This document shows positions 48,480 to 59,045 of a stretch of 64,000 nucleotides of DNA, piece by piece. The translations under genes and the position numbers were made by a program. The number at the start of each line of letters is the position of its first letter. Position 1 is the first letter of the stretch. Source of the stretch: Pocillopora verrucosa (taxonomy: Eukaryota; Cnidaria; Anthozoa; Scleractinia; Pocilloporidae). Under the pieces are notes generated by a model. The model did no database searches, was not told the origin of the DNA, and saw only the letters and a list, made by a program, of their open reading frames with translations. The stretch covers positions 5,832,244 through 5,896,243 of the forward strand of contig NC_089324.1 of NCBI RefSeq assembly GCF_036669915.1. Reading direction: 5' to 3'.

Positions 48480-49197
48480 GCTAAAATAAATGCGAGAGCG
48501 AGGCTTCGCGCGAAATTACCCTCAGAGGCGCGAAAAAAAAATACTCTCAAGGGTTTATACAGCAGTTGTATAATAAGCAGTAAACGCGGCACGGTTAATG
48601 GTTGTGACAAAATCCTACTTGTTTCAGTGAAAGACAAACGCAGGAGTACCAGAAACGACTTTCTGAATCGTTTGGTTTTCTTTTCAAATATGATAGACTA
48701 TTCCAGTTACATAACTTGTAAATAACTAATCGTCAAGCAACGTCATTGAACAAGGCATGAACATATTAATTTATTTACTTCACATGTTAAGTCCTTTACC
48801 GGTCGTAAGGTACCCAATTTAATTTTACTGTTCTGTACTTGTTCTGGAGAGTGAAGTGTCTTGCCAAAGCTATGGGTTAATGCTTCGTATTTCGGAAAAC
48901 GGAGCATTAAACTATACCCAGGAACCAATCCTGAACCTAAGGCCATTACTTCAAAATCGAAATCGAATGTAGTAGTGCTGGTCATATCTCATAAACTAGC
49001 TCACATTTCGTTTCTTCCCTTGATGTTTTTATAGCTTTAATTTCAAAATTAGTGCCTTCTCGATCATGAATGGGATTGTGACAAACAACAAAGATGAACT
49101 TTCTTTGGACAAATAACTACCGAGACCTTGGAGAAACAGGCATAGGAACCCTTCGATTCGGACTCTAAAACGCAATACTGTTTGCTGAATCCGTATC
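48480..49197. other. Upstream region of the pseudogene, nothing recognised
   Basis: A minus-strand 80-codon frame starting with ATG (48743-48985) has no recognisable domain and no clear splice context; I do not call it a gene. Confidence 0.35.
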
Positions 49198-50282
49198 CTA
49201 CATAATCAAGCTTAAGCCAGTAAGAAGGAAAGAATGAGCTCGGGCATCATCCTCAAAGCAATGAACATATTCATACAAAGGTTTGATCCACCGGTGATCC
49301 ATTTCACCCAAAAATAATGCCCTATAAGAGATCAAAGATCTCTGATGTTTGTCATCCCAGGGGCTTTCATAGTCTTTCCTACTCGGCGGCAACAACTGGA
49401 TTAGCTAGCCAATGACCAGGGATACTCTCTCTCCCCTCCCCCCTCCCCCTTACCCCCTCCCCCTTCCCGTCGTGGACAGGAGATTCATCATAAAACGTGC
49501 TTTCTATTCTCTGGCTGTTGATATTTGGCACTCAGGCGATTCAAATTTTTTTTTTTGGATAGAAATGATTTATAGAAGATGTTTTCGCATTAATAATAGA
49601 GAAAGGTGATCCATATTATCTGTAAAGCCGTCACAATCTCTACAATAAATGCAAATGAAGACTTATGAATTTTGCATTGTGTACATCTATGAATTATGAT
49701 AAGCGCATCTATCCCAGTGTCAGAAAAATAGACGGAGAGGAAAGAGAGGGAAAAAAATATCGAGCTCAAAAATACCGTTTCCTGTGGAAAAACAGTTTCA
49801 GTAACTGAACAAAAAGAAAAAAAAAACTGAAATAATCTGACTGATTTTTTTTGCTTAAATTGTGCTTAAATAATGCTTCGAAGGCATTTGCCAAGAATCT
49901 ACAATCAAACGCATTCGAAAGCAAAACAAAATCTAAAATTTAAATATTGCCTAACCTCAAAATTTCAAAACGTTTATTAACAATAGAGTGCGCAGATAGA
50001 ATCTATAATGAAACCTAGTACACTCCTCAGAGCTCACTCTCATTTCATTATGAGGACTTGAATAATTCACAAGTCTTTTGAAAACTTCCTTTTATCGACA
50101 ACGCGATAACAATCATTTTGCAGCTCGCTAAAAAATACCTTCTGTACTCCCTTGTCACTTTGTTGAACCTTGCAAGATTCTCCCCGTCTATACATTTGGC
50201 GTAATTTCACGGTTCTTATGCCATTAATCATAACGGCAACACATGAACGCAATACCAAGGAAAGCGAGAAAAGAAAAACCAT
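49198..50282 (-). CDS. Putative unrecognised secreted protein, two exons
   Basis: Exon 1 (50139-50282) starts with ATG and encodes a hydrophobic signal-like start (MVFLFSLSLVL) followed by a basic segment. Its donor (AAG|GTATTT) is in phase 0. An acceptor-like TCCAG before 49395 opens a 65-codon frame in the same phase (exon 2, 49198-49395), which contains Trp and Cys residues and ends at a TAG. Together they would give 113 aa. The acceptor's pyrimidine tract is weak. Just past position 49230 a neighbouring frame continues open (LKLDYVGYGFSK...), so exon 2 could carry a frameshift. No family recognised. The start codon lies at the edge of a 146-bp tandem repeat. Alternatively, all of this is chance. 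Confidence 0.25.
49425..50135. other. Gene-free stretch with a pyrimidine tract
   Basis: 49425-49470 is a C/T-rich run ('tctctctcccctccc'). The rest is AT-rich with no supported feature. It would be the intron of the putative gene at 49198-50282. Confidence 0.35.
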
Positions 50283-50800
50283 GACTTTTGTCAAAACCTA
50301 GTTCACAATATTTTGAAATCCTTTCAGAGAAGTCCTCGACAAAATTTCAAAGTATGTTTTTATTTATTTCAAAAATCATAATGGAACATAGGTACACCAC
50401 ACCGAGGAATCAAAAACCGAAAAACCATGGCTGTTGTCAAAACCTTGTAGGCAATAAGTGAAATCCTTTCAGAGAAGTCCTCGCCAAAATTTCAAAGTAT
50501 TTTTCTATTTATTTCAAAAATCTTAATGGCAACATGGTACACCCCACCGATGAAAGCGAAAGAAGGAAAATCATGGTTGTTGTCAAAACCTTGTTGGCAA
50601 TAATTGAAATCCTTTCAGAGAAGTCCTCGCCAAAATTTCAAAGTATTTTTCTATTTATTTCAAAAATCATAATGTCAACATAGGTACACCACACGATGAA
50701 AGCGAAAAAAGTAAAACCATGGTTGTTGTCAAAACCTTGTAGGCAATAATTGAAATCCTTTCAGAGAAGTCCTTGCCAAATTTTCAAAGTACATTTTTAG
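50217..50800. repeat. Tandem repeat, about 146 bp x 4
   Basis: 'ctttcagagaagtcct' recurs at 50321, 50466, 50612 and 50758 (steps of 145, 146 and 146). Each unit also contains 'tttatttcaaaaatc', 'ggtacacc' and 'gttgtcaaaacctt'. Units 2-4 are very similar to one another. The first unit overlaps the ATG of the putative minus-strand gene starting at 50282. Confidence 0.93.
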
Positions 50801-51644
50801 AAAACGATACGAACCGCAGTTATAGGTCGAGGGATTAATTTTTTTTACATAAGAATAACTTTCGCAAAGGGGTTTGATTTCTGATCTTAATCGATTTTAG
50901 AAGAAACCTTTTATTTTTAAATGCTTTCACTAACTGTCCATAACTCTCCAATAAGTGAGTTTTCCAATAAGTGAGTTTTATCTCACAGTTTAGGTTTTGA
51001 AGGTCTACCATAGCAATGCATAAATTTTACCCGCGAACTCAAATGTTTGCCGTTTGGCAAGAGAAAATTACAGTACGCCTTTGTTTCTCAATAATCGCAG
51101 TCCTAGTCCATAGGAAGATATGATGGTTCGAACTAAACACAATACGAATGAAGTTTTAGAGTTTAAACATACAGTATAAAAGAAAACAACAACTTTTGAG
51201 TTCACTTAAGCTGGAGTGTTGATCGCGAGACTGTTAAGAGGGTATTATCAAGGTTGTCAGAGTTTTCGTCGTTGTCCATGGTAAACCATTTATTTCTCAT
51301 AAAAAAAAAACACAACAACAACAACAAAGCAACAAACAAACAAAAAGCAGCGCCAAAAAAGATTAATTTTTTGAAAGATCTTTCAGAGCCGTTTTAACTC
51401 GCATCAATCTCAAAAAAAACTATATACCATTGGAGAGCCATTAAATAGGAATTCAAACAACATTTTCACCGTTTTGTCTCGGTAACAAAAGTCCCTTCGA
51501 GCAGCAAATCAGTTAAAGGCTATTGTTTACCTATTGTGGTCTCTCGTTGGCCCAATCACTTGAAATACCACAGGCTTCTACTCGTGGAATAATATTTATT
51601 GTCTCAACTTTTAAAGCATCCTAGTCACACCAAACGCATTTGAG

Positions 51645-52598
51645 ATGGAAGAACTCAGTTTTCGCCTGGCGAGGCTCAGTGATTTTGATGAGATTGTAAG
51701 TTTATCCAAAGGAATTTATAAAGGGCACGACTACCTACCTATTGAGTTTCACAAATGGATGAAGATGGAAAACATGGCAATCATGTTGGTTCTTTCTGGT
51801 GACAAAATAGTTGGTTCAAGAGCCGCTTATATCATAGATGACGGGAAGACGTACATTAGAAGAGCTGGGCGCGTCCTTCCAGAGTTCCGTAAACAAGGAA
51901 TCAGCCAAAAGCTCTCGGATGCATTGGATGAATATGTGCGCTTTAGCTTCCCAACTGTTGAACGAATGCGTTTCGTGTCAAAATATAACAAATTTAGCGA
52001 CAGTTTGAGATTAAAGAAAATTCTACAATTTGAAGTCTTGTCCTATGACATTGACGAAGAGGAGTACCGTGAATCCCAAACATGGAATGAAGAATCAACT
52101 GAAATTGCCACTTGTACTAAAGATTACATTTCAAATGTTTTGTTTTCTAGTCGTGTGGTCGAACTATTGTTTCCAGACAATATTCTCCTGTATGATCGAG
52201 TGCCCGTCGAGCCTTGTAGTTCAAACTTTGAGCATATTGTGCAAGAGTTTGACAGTCTCACATTTTGCACAGAGAAGAACCCAGCCAGCTCTTCGCCTAA
52301 ATCGTTCAGCTTCGGCGGTGTCGCTCAAAGAGTTGAATATGTTCACTGGACAACTTATATTTACACCAGAGACGTGAGCCTGTACAAAGAGCATTTGATG
52401 TTCCAATTCAAACTTGCTTGCAAATCTATCAAAAGTCGTTTCATATTCGTTTCATCAGTAATGAGTGAAAGTATGAGCGCGCAGGGAAGGAGTTTGATGG
52501 AAGAGAAATTAAATCTGAAAGTGTCAGACAATATCAGCGAGAAGAGATTGAATATGTATGAGTTGGATTTAGTACAACAGAACGTCACTGAAATTTAG
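51645..52598 (+). CDS. NAT16-like (histidine N-acetyltransferase-like) GNAT protein, copy 1
   Basis: An intronless frame of 317 aa from the first ATG. The N-terminal GNAT domain has the start FRLARLSDFDEIVSL, then GIYKGHDYLP and HKWM, which match the IYGGLDYLP and HxWL region of vertebrate NAT16/HISAT. The acetyl-CoA loop region FRKQGISQKL (about 85-94) has Ser at the last position of the R/Q-x-x-G-x-G/A motif. The C-terminal half follows the long NAT16 extension, including the paired-domain-like stretch around VEYVHWTTYIYT. Vertebrate relatives acetylate the alpha-amino group of histidine; the substrate in a cnidarian is unknown. No signal peptide or membrane segment, so it is likely cytosolic. 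It is considerably diverged from copy 2 at 55596. Confidence 0.85.
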   Translation: MEELSFRLARLSDFDEIVSLSKGIYKGHDYLPIEFHKWMKMENMAIMLVLSGDKIVGSRAAYIIDDGKTYIRRAGRVLPEFRKQGISQKLSDALDEYVRFSFPTVERMRFVSKYNKFSDSLRLKKILQFEVLSYDIDEEEYRESQTWNEESTEIATCTKDYISNVLFSSRVVELLFPDNILLYDRVPVEPCSSNFEHIVQEFDSLTFCTEKNPASSSPKSFSFGGVAQRVEYVHWTTYIYTRDVSLYKEHLMFQFKLACKSIKSRFIFVSSVMSESMSAQGRSLMEEKLNLKVSDNISEKRLNMYELDLVQQNVTEI

Positions 52599-53634
52599 GA
52601 AAAACCTTCACTCGCGATGAAATTGAGCGTGAGGAAACATGTAGCAAAAACACCAGAACTAAATGATTATGATGACTGAAATTTTTATGACTAACGGCAT
52701 CTGATTAACCGAAGGCAAATAGTATTAGCCTCCTTCATAGAAACTTAGATTTAGCTCAAATTAAGATTCAGAAAGGTTACAGCAAATATATAAGTATAGA
52801 AAAAAATCCTTTTGTTTTTCTCGAACTTTTGTTTTGTGACATAAAAAGATATCCAGATTTTTTAATACCTCACAAGTGTTCGATTTTCTGCTGAACAGCA
52901 CGCCTATTTGAGCTTGTAGAGTGAAGTTCATGTTGTGATTACAACATGTTTACTGTTCGACGTCAAACGAATTTTGCGGTTTTCATCAGCTTGTAGAAGA
53001 CAAATATTGTTTGGATTTAATGCAAAAAACTGATAAGGAAATTCAACAAGGACATGTTTATTTATTTTCATACCAAGTTATGGTATCTTAACGTACTTTA
53101 TTTATTCAAGAGGAAAGCATTTTATTTATTTCCCTCAACAGTGGTAATTTGCGACGAAAGTACCACGAGGGAAGGCTTTCAGCTCAGTATTCCAATAGAT
53201 TCTGATTTCTTTTGTTGTCGGGAAAGAAATTTCAATAATTGCACAAATTAAGTGGCATTGAATACCCAATAAATAAATGATGAATCGCGTGTCACCAGCT
53301 GAAGCCATCTAAAATATTTATCCTCAACGTTATTAATTGAACGTTATTTCTGTTCTATTCTTTCCCCATAAACTGAAGTTGGTCAAAATATATCAACGTG
53401 GTATTTTCTTTATGATGTTTTCCCGACCGTACCGACCGAACCATACTTTGCCTTCAGAAGTTTAATAATCTATAAACGCGTCGTCATTAACATTACATTA
53501 GCGCCTCTATGAACAGTTTACCACAATCAGTAAGCCGGCTGTGCAACAACTATCTGGATTCTTTTCTAGATCTCACTCTGAATCCATGCAATCTTCTCTT
53601 TAGCTCAAAATATACTTGCCCATCGGGCAGAATG

Positions 53635-55072
53635 CCAATACTGTTCTCGCAACATTCAATTGCATAAATGAAAGTCTGACATAGCATGGGGAATATAGAG
53701 GCATTTCAGGGTAGATGTCTTTGATACAGAGCGCTGCCCGATAAGGGGTGTAGCTTTCGAGAATGTTCACTAAATATTCTGTATTGAAGCCGGCGAATAA
53801 ACCCTCCATGGCCTTCAATTTTAATGACAAAAACAGAAGTTACAGGGCATGCGTGTTTATGAATACGTCAGAGGGGATTTCACTAGTCTTTAAAACATAG
53901 GGGTCTCACAGCCCTTATTCCTTAATTGTAAGAGGAATTGATGAATGAATTACCTAAGGAAAAATTTATGATCTCTTTCTCTGGAGATTTGCATAATTCA
54001 GAATTGACTACCTGGCATTATGCCTTGACTTGTGAGCCAACTTTGTCTTTTCCGAATTTTAATGCCAATGTTTATTACCGTAAATAAATTATGGCTGCAC
54101 CCTCTAACTGTCTGTAGATCGAACCGTTATACTGTAAGTATGTTGATCTCAATACGAAGTCTGTGAAGTCCGCTATCTGAGCAGGTGTTAGTGTCGTGCG
54201 GTCTGCAGGGCTTGCATCACTCTCTAACTTTTGTCGTGCGGCTTCTATAGTACCCTTGATTGGGAAGTTGGTGAACAATGACTCCACGTCGAAGGACACC
54301 ATGATTTCGTGGTCCTGAATCTTCTCGCTGCTGATGGTGGAAGGAAAGTGAGCTGAGTTGGTCACCGTAAAATCTGAATTTCCTGTTAGCTAAGAAAGCA
54401 GACAAGTCATACGCAAGAGTTGTTATGCAAGAAACAGTAGGCCGCAATTGTACATTAGCCTTGTAACCATAGATTCTAGGTGATTGTTTGTGTTGCAGTT
54501 TGATCTTCTTATAAACAGCCTCTGATGTGTGCCCGTTCCGTTTTAAGGACAGACAGTTTGCGAGTCAGACGGTCTGTCGGATCTTTTAGCGCTGTCTTCT
54601 TAGCATAATATGTGACAGTGTCGAGGACTGTGCTAACACGATCCTTATCCGCCGGGAGGATCTAGATGGAGTTGTCTTCTTTAAGGCTCTTAAGGGCGTC
54701 GCATAGTTCTGTCGTGATGTTCGGCTTTGGTGGGTCTGCGTGTTGAAGGATATTGTTGAAGGCTCCTTGTTCCGCATTGAGCGGTCTTATTGCTGATTCA
54801 ACATTAGCGATGATCTCGGTAGCTGGGATGTTTGCAGGAGTCACGGAAAACTTACATTTTTTCTTTAACAGGGACACCTCAACATCGCTAAAACCAGTAC
54901 TCACGGCAACAATGGGAATCGACATCCGCCAATCGCGTTAGATCGCCGTGATACAAAAGGTAACGCGTGAGCAGTCGCCCAAATCGCCTGATGAAGACTA
55001 GCATTAATCAATTGAAACGTCATGATCTACATCTCAAGTGACTACCTCGATCGTGAGACAAAAGATTAAACA
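53635..55072 (-). mobile_element. Insertion carrying a degenerate Penelope-like retroelement fragment
   Basis: The partner block at 43.8 kb has an uninterrupted join ('gggcagaatg' directly followed by 'gtttataaaa'), so these 1438 bp are an insertion here. On the minus strand, 54925-54662 encodes KCKFSVTPANIPATEIIA and later LKSLKEDNS, 54660-54540 encodes ILPADKDR and KDPTDRLTRKL, 54447-54390 has LRPTVSCITT, and 54365-54075 has MVSFDVESLFTNFPI. These are the order and motifs of Penelope-like (PLE) reverse transcriptases. A stop and at least one frameshift break it, and the catalytic YADD end and the GIY-YIG endonuclease are missing. No clear target duplication. Confidence 0.8.
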
Positions 55073-55224
55073 GTTTATAAAAGTTTATACTGTCAGCCCG
55101 AAAGCACGCTGCTAGTCATTAGAACGTCCGCACATGCGCATACGTTTGAGCGTTGTTTGGACAGGACTAAATTTTTCCTGTATGGATACAAGTAGAGATT
55201 TTGCACCGCCACACAGGGTGACAA

Positions 55225-55255
55225 AAGGTGACAAAAGGTGACAAAACGACGATGG
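55225..55255. repeat. Short direct repeat 'GGTGACAAAA'
   Basis: Three consecutive 'ggtgacaaaa(g)' units, at the end of the duplicated block. Confidence 0.8.
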
Positions 55256-55595
55256 CTCTCCCAGTGTCGCCTTATATCTGTTGCGTGACGATAAAAAAAA
55301 CTGAAAACTTTTTGTTTGCCCAGCGACAGAATCTTAACTTACTTCGCGGCCTCTTGTCCAAAGGCAAATAGCAACAGGTGACTTCTAATAAGCAACTAAA
55401 ACCACTTGATCGCCATTATTTTTCAAGCCGCCAAGCAAGCGTGACTTCGCTCGCGTGTCTTCGCCCTTGTGCTTTATTTCGGCACCAGCCTCCTATCATG
55501 CGGAAATTTTGAGTATTTATAATTAGACAGTAATTGGAATAGTCACGGAATTTTAGAGAGGAATCTAAGGGTTGCGTGTGTAAGTCGTCTCTACA

Positions 55596-56516
55596 ATGGA
55601 CGCTATAACATTCCGCTTGGCAGAGCCTGACGACTTCGATGAAATCGTTAAACTTTCTAAAGGAATCTATGAAGGACACGACTATCTACCGTTAAAGTTT
55701 CACAAGTGGCTTCAAACAAACAATATGGCCGTCATTCTGGCTCATTCCAGCGACAACAAACTGATTGGTTTAGTGGCATACTCCATTGTCGACGATCATC
55801 AAACATTTGTTCGCCGCGCAGAACGCATTCATCAAGATCTTCGTGGCCAGGGTCTTGTCAGAAAGCTCAGGGAATATGCGAGAAACCATGCCAGACAGCG
55901 CTTTCCAAACCTAACACGAGTACGATTTACGACCACAAGTGAGAATGTGAATTCTCAGCATCATAGAAAACTCCAGGAATGGAATATTCTTGCATATGAG
56001 GTTGAGATAAAATACTGCAGGCAGGCGCCAGCGCCCATGAAAAAATCGGTCGAGATCAAATCATACTCACGTGAATATTTCACGGATATTATTCTTTCTA
56101 GCCTCGGAAGAGCAAAACTTTTTCCTCGAGATGTCATCGTCGTGAATTATTTTCCTTTTGAACCTCTCCGATCGAATATCGATCAAATTTTGGAAGATAG
56201 AAACGAACTTTTTGGCGAAGATTGCGGCGATGATTCTATGCCTCGATCGTTCAGTTTTGGAACTTATTTGCCGACAGAGAAGTTCTTAGATTGGCAAGCT
56301 GTGATTTATACAGATGACCCTGCTCTTTATGAAGCTCATCTTTTATATCAATTCAAGCGTGCATGCGAATTCATTAGTAGCGATTTTGTTTTCGTGTCTC
56401 TTCATGACAAGAGCTGGACTGAACTCACTAAAAACGTGATGGAGGAACAACTACAGTTAAAAGTTCATGGATTAAAAGGGATGATGTATCTATATGAGAA
56501 AGATTTAACGAGCTAA
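55596..56516 (+). CDS. NAT16-like (histidine N-acetyltransferase-like) GNAT protein, copy 2
   Basis: An intronless frame of 306 aa from ATG 55596. It has the same architecture as copy 1: FRLAEPDDFDEIV, GIYEGHDYLP, then HKWL and NMAVILA. The acetyl-CoA loop is DLRGQGLVRKL (about 86-96), with Val where R/Q-x-x-G-x-G/A expects Gly or Ala. The C-terminal half is the NAT16-type extension (FEPLRSNI, SFGTYLPTEKFLDW). It is the intact sister of the pseudogene at 47231-48397 on the other strand. The protein is probably cytosolic. Histidine is only a candidate substrate by family. The 5' flank differs from copy 1. Confidence 0.86.
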   Translation: MDAITFRLAEPDDFDEIVKLSKGIYEGHDYLPLKFHKWLQTNNMAVILAHSSDNKLIGLVAYSIVDDHQTFVRRAERIHQDLRGQGLVRKLREYARNHARQRFPNLTRVRFTTTSENVNSQHHRKLQEWNILAYEVEIKYCRQAPAPMKKSVEIKSYSREYFTDIILSSLGRAKLFPRDVIVVNYFPFEPLRSNIDQILEDRNELFGEDCGDDSMPRSFSFGTYLPTEKFLDWQAVIYTDDPALYEAHLLYQFKRACEFISSDFVFVSLHDKSWTELTKNVMEEQLQLKVHGLKGMMYLYEKDLTS

Positions 56517-57700
56517 AACGCTTTTGAATAAGTGTTAAATTTAGCCATCCCTTCCCAGATATTGTATTTGACCGTCACGCGACGCATAAATAATTGCATG
56601 TGTCACGAAATGAGCTAGGATGAAAATTAGAACCCAAAGCCGAATAGGAGACGTGGGTTTAGTTAAATTTTTTTTTAGGTATCGAAATTAAGGAAGTGTG
56701 TCTTAGTGAACACGGTTTAGCTCTTTTGGCCCTAATGTTATTAATAACCTTCACCGATTAGTTGGTTGTCAAGCGTGTAAGTCATGTAGAAGCCAGACGT
56801 TTCACGGCCAAATGGTTACAAGACACATCAGTTGCAATTACACGGTTAGAACAGATTCGAGATTAGCTTGTAAGTATAAAGGAACTGAAAACCGGATCCA
56901 ATAGAAATGATTTATTTGTAGGAGATATGACACTAAAATACTCATTCTCAGCACGTTTGTTCGACTTTCTGTCCTTAAATTAAGTTTGTATTCATTCGCT
57001 CTTTCCTTATGTGTTATTTAGTATTTAACACAAAGGTGAAAAATGCTTTTTGCGCGCGCTGATTGGGTTGGTCAGAAGTGAACAGCAAGTTCTATTCACC
57101 TCCTAGCAGCCGATGAGTTAAAATCGCCCACAAGAGTTTAATTACCAACGGTATATTAAAAGAATAAACCATTTGTTTTTGTATCTGTGTGGTATATACT
57201 AATAGGTGAAAAGTATCACGACAGTAGCTGAATAGGAAAATTATTGATGGAAGTTGTTTGAGCCAATCTCAAGTTCCTACGTTTGTCATCTATCGCTTAA
57301 GGGAGGTTGAGGTGGGGGGAGGTCGATGACGTTTTACCAGGTCCCTACATAAGGCTTTGTTATAATCGTTATGATCCCCCTTAAGTGGGAACTAATTAGT
57401 AGTCAATTATCTATATTTTCTCCCCTTTGACTTTACTGGCGATTACTGACCCCCTCCGTTCCACCTAAAAACCACGCGATCCTCTCCTCCCCCCCCCCCA
57501 AAAAAAAAAAGAAAAAATTCCTCCTATTCCCCTCCCTCAAGCGATAATCGAAGTTCATGGGAAAGGCTGTTCCACAACATAGCACCTTTTTAGGAAGAAC
57601 GTTTCTTTAAATAATTGACGCGGGGTTGTGGACGAGCCATTTTATTTTCAGAATTCCTCAGTTGGTTCGCAGTAATATGTAATATCATTTCGATATTCCA
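56517..57700. other. Intergenic region, nothing recognised
   Basis: Probably holds the 3' UTR of the acetyltransferase gene at its start. A C-rich then A-rich simple tract lies at 57480-57530. No exon supported. Confidence 0.4.
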
Positions 57701-57713
57701 ATCGAAATTATAG

Positions 57714-57920
57714 CTATTTAGGAGTAAATCCATGTAAAGTTTTGTGCATTATAACAAAGAGGAACATAGGAATAGGAACATCAAAAGGAACCGGATGCCT
57801 TATTCTTTTAATTTCACCCAAGGCAGAGGCAATCTTTTTACAAATACTCTGTGTATGACGATCCCATTTTAAGTTTTGATCAATATGTAACCCTAGAGAT
57901 TTCTTGGAGGCAATGGTCAT
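57714..57920 (-). mobile_element. Fragment of a LINE reverse transcriptase C-terminal region
   Basis: The frame reads KSLGLHIDQNLKWDRHTQ followed by ICKKIASALGEIKRIR. This matches the 'K.LGV.ID..L.W..H' block and following helix that come after the RT core in jockey/CR1-type LINEs. Nothing else of the element is recognisable around it. Confidence 0.6.
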
Positions 57921-58257
57921 TTATCGTGAAATTAAAGATGGAATCTCAGAATTACGGCAGTTGATAGCCTCTGCCTAGATGCAATTCATATAAATTAATT
58001 AGGTTTTGGTTAAGTTAAGGGTGATTTTTTTTAGCGGATAGCCAGAATTACATTTAAATCGTAATCAAGACAATCGTCATTGCACGTTTACAGAACTGCT
58101 TAAGTATACATAAGAATATATTAAATTGTTGTCATCTTAATACATTCTAGATTGTGAAAAAAGTGTGAAATTTAGAAATAAACACCTACAAGGGTTTAAT
58201 GTTTTATAATTGATGGCACACAAAGGTTTAATGTTTTAAATTGATGACCTAATCTCT

Positions 58258-58510
58258 ATCTTATCTTCATTTGTTGTATGGATGTTTACAACCCATGAAG
58301 AACACCCACGGCAACACACTTCAGTGATAGTTTAGCTTTATTTACCGTTTGACATGACTGGTGACTGATTAGTGCAGCTTTACTAACATTAAATGACCTT
58401 TGGCCGAACGAGACAACGAAATAAGGTGTGCGCAGTTAATCATCCGCCACTGGACACTTTCGTAATATAAACGTTCAGCTCTACTTACCGACACTTTTTT
58501 TAATGCCCGT
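58258..58510. repeat. Repeat copy, inverted match to 44668-44925
   Basis: See the partner. The match ends at 'acactttttttaatgc', after which this copy continues into unrelated sequence ('ccgttttgcctcccag'). Confidence 0.7.
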
Positions 58511-58529
58511 TTTGCCTCCCAGTCAAACT

Positions 58530-59045
58530 CTGTATTTAACATTCCCGTAAGCGACACACTCTCGCAAATGAACACTTTTGAAAACAGAAATTGGAGTTTT
58601 CTTCTCTTTACGTTCTATCGGATGCTACCCAATTCATCTTTGATGTCCGCTTATCAGAAATTCTACTAACAGACACTTTTTCCCGAGGGCGTCTGCTTAC
58701 GAGAGTTTACTGTATTATCAAACTCCTTTATCGGGTTGCTGTCGACCAGGTTTGGAACGATGGCATGTTACATAAATAAAGGCAAACACCTAATGTGAGT
58801 GTAGAGGTTCGAAAGGTGAATTATTTTAGACATAATCATCCATGTTAAGACAATATTCAGGCCATCGACTAAAAAATATATATTTGTTCAGCATTGCTTT
58901 CCACCTGATTACATATCTCATTAAATTTACGCCGGACCAATCCTAAAAGAGCTGAATATACAACAAAATTACGGACGTGAGATAATGTTTCTCAGACGAT
59001 CTCTTATAGGTGGTCCGATTCGTTTGAAGTTGAGTCTTTTTCACA
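58530..59045. other. Intergenic region and probable promoter of the LamG gene
   Basis: 58540-58730 has 'gtaagcgacac' and 'aacagacacttttt'-like repeat words. The rest upstream of 59046 shows no clear element. Confidence 0.35.

Larger units (their letters stand above)
51568..55222. repeat. Duplicated block (partner of 43665-44668, inverted)
   Basis: The 5' flank 51568-51632 and the 3' flank 52838-53634 plus 55073-55222 are shared with the inverted block at 43665-44668. The coding segment 51633-52837 and the insertion 53635-55072 are present only here. Break sites are 'accaaacg|catttgag' and 'gttttgtg|acataaaa'. Confidence 0.8.

Noticed and set aside
52030-52377. A 115-codon plus-strand frame within acetyltransferase copy 1
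   Set aside because: An alternative frame of a well-supported gene, with no similarity to any domain I know.
53600-53830. A 76-codon minus frame beside the Penelope-like fragment
   Set aside because: It crosses the insertion border at 53635, so it is not an inherited reading frame, and no family is recognisable.
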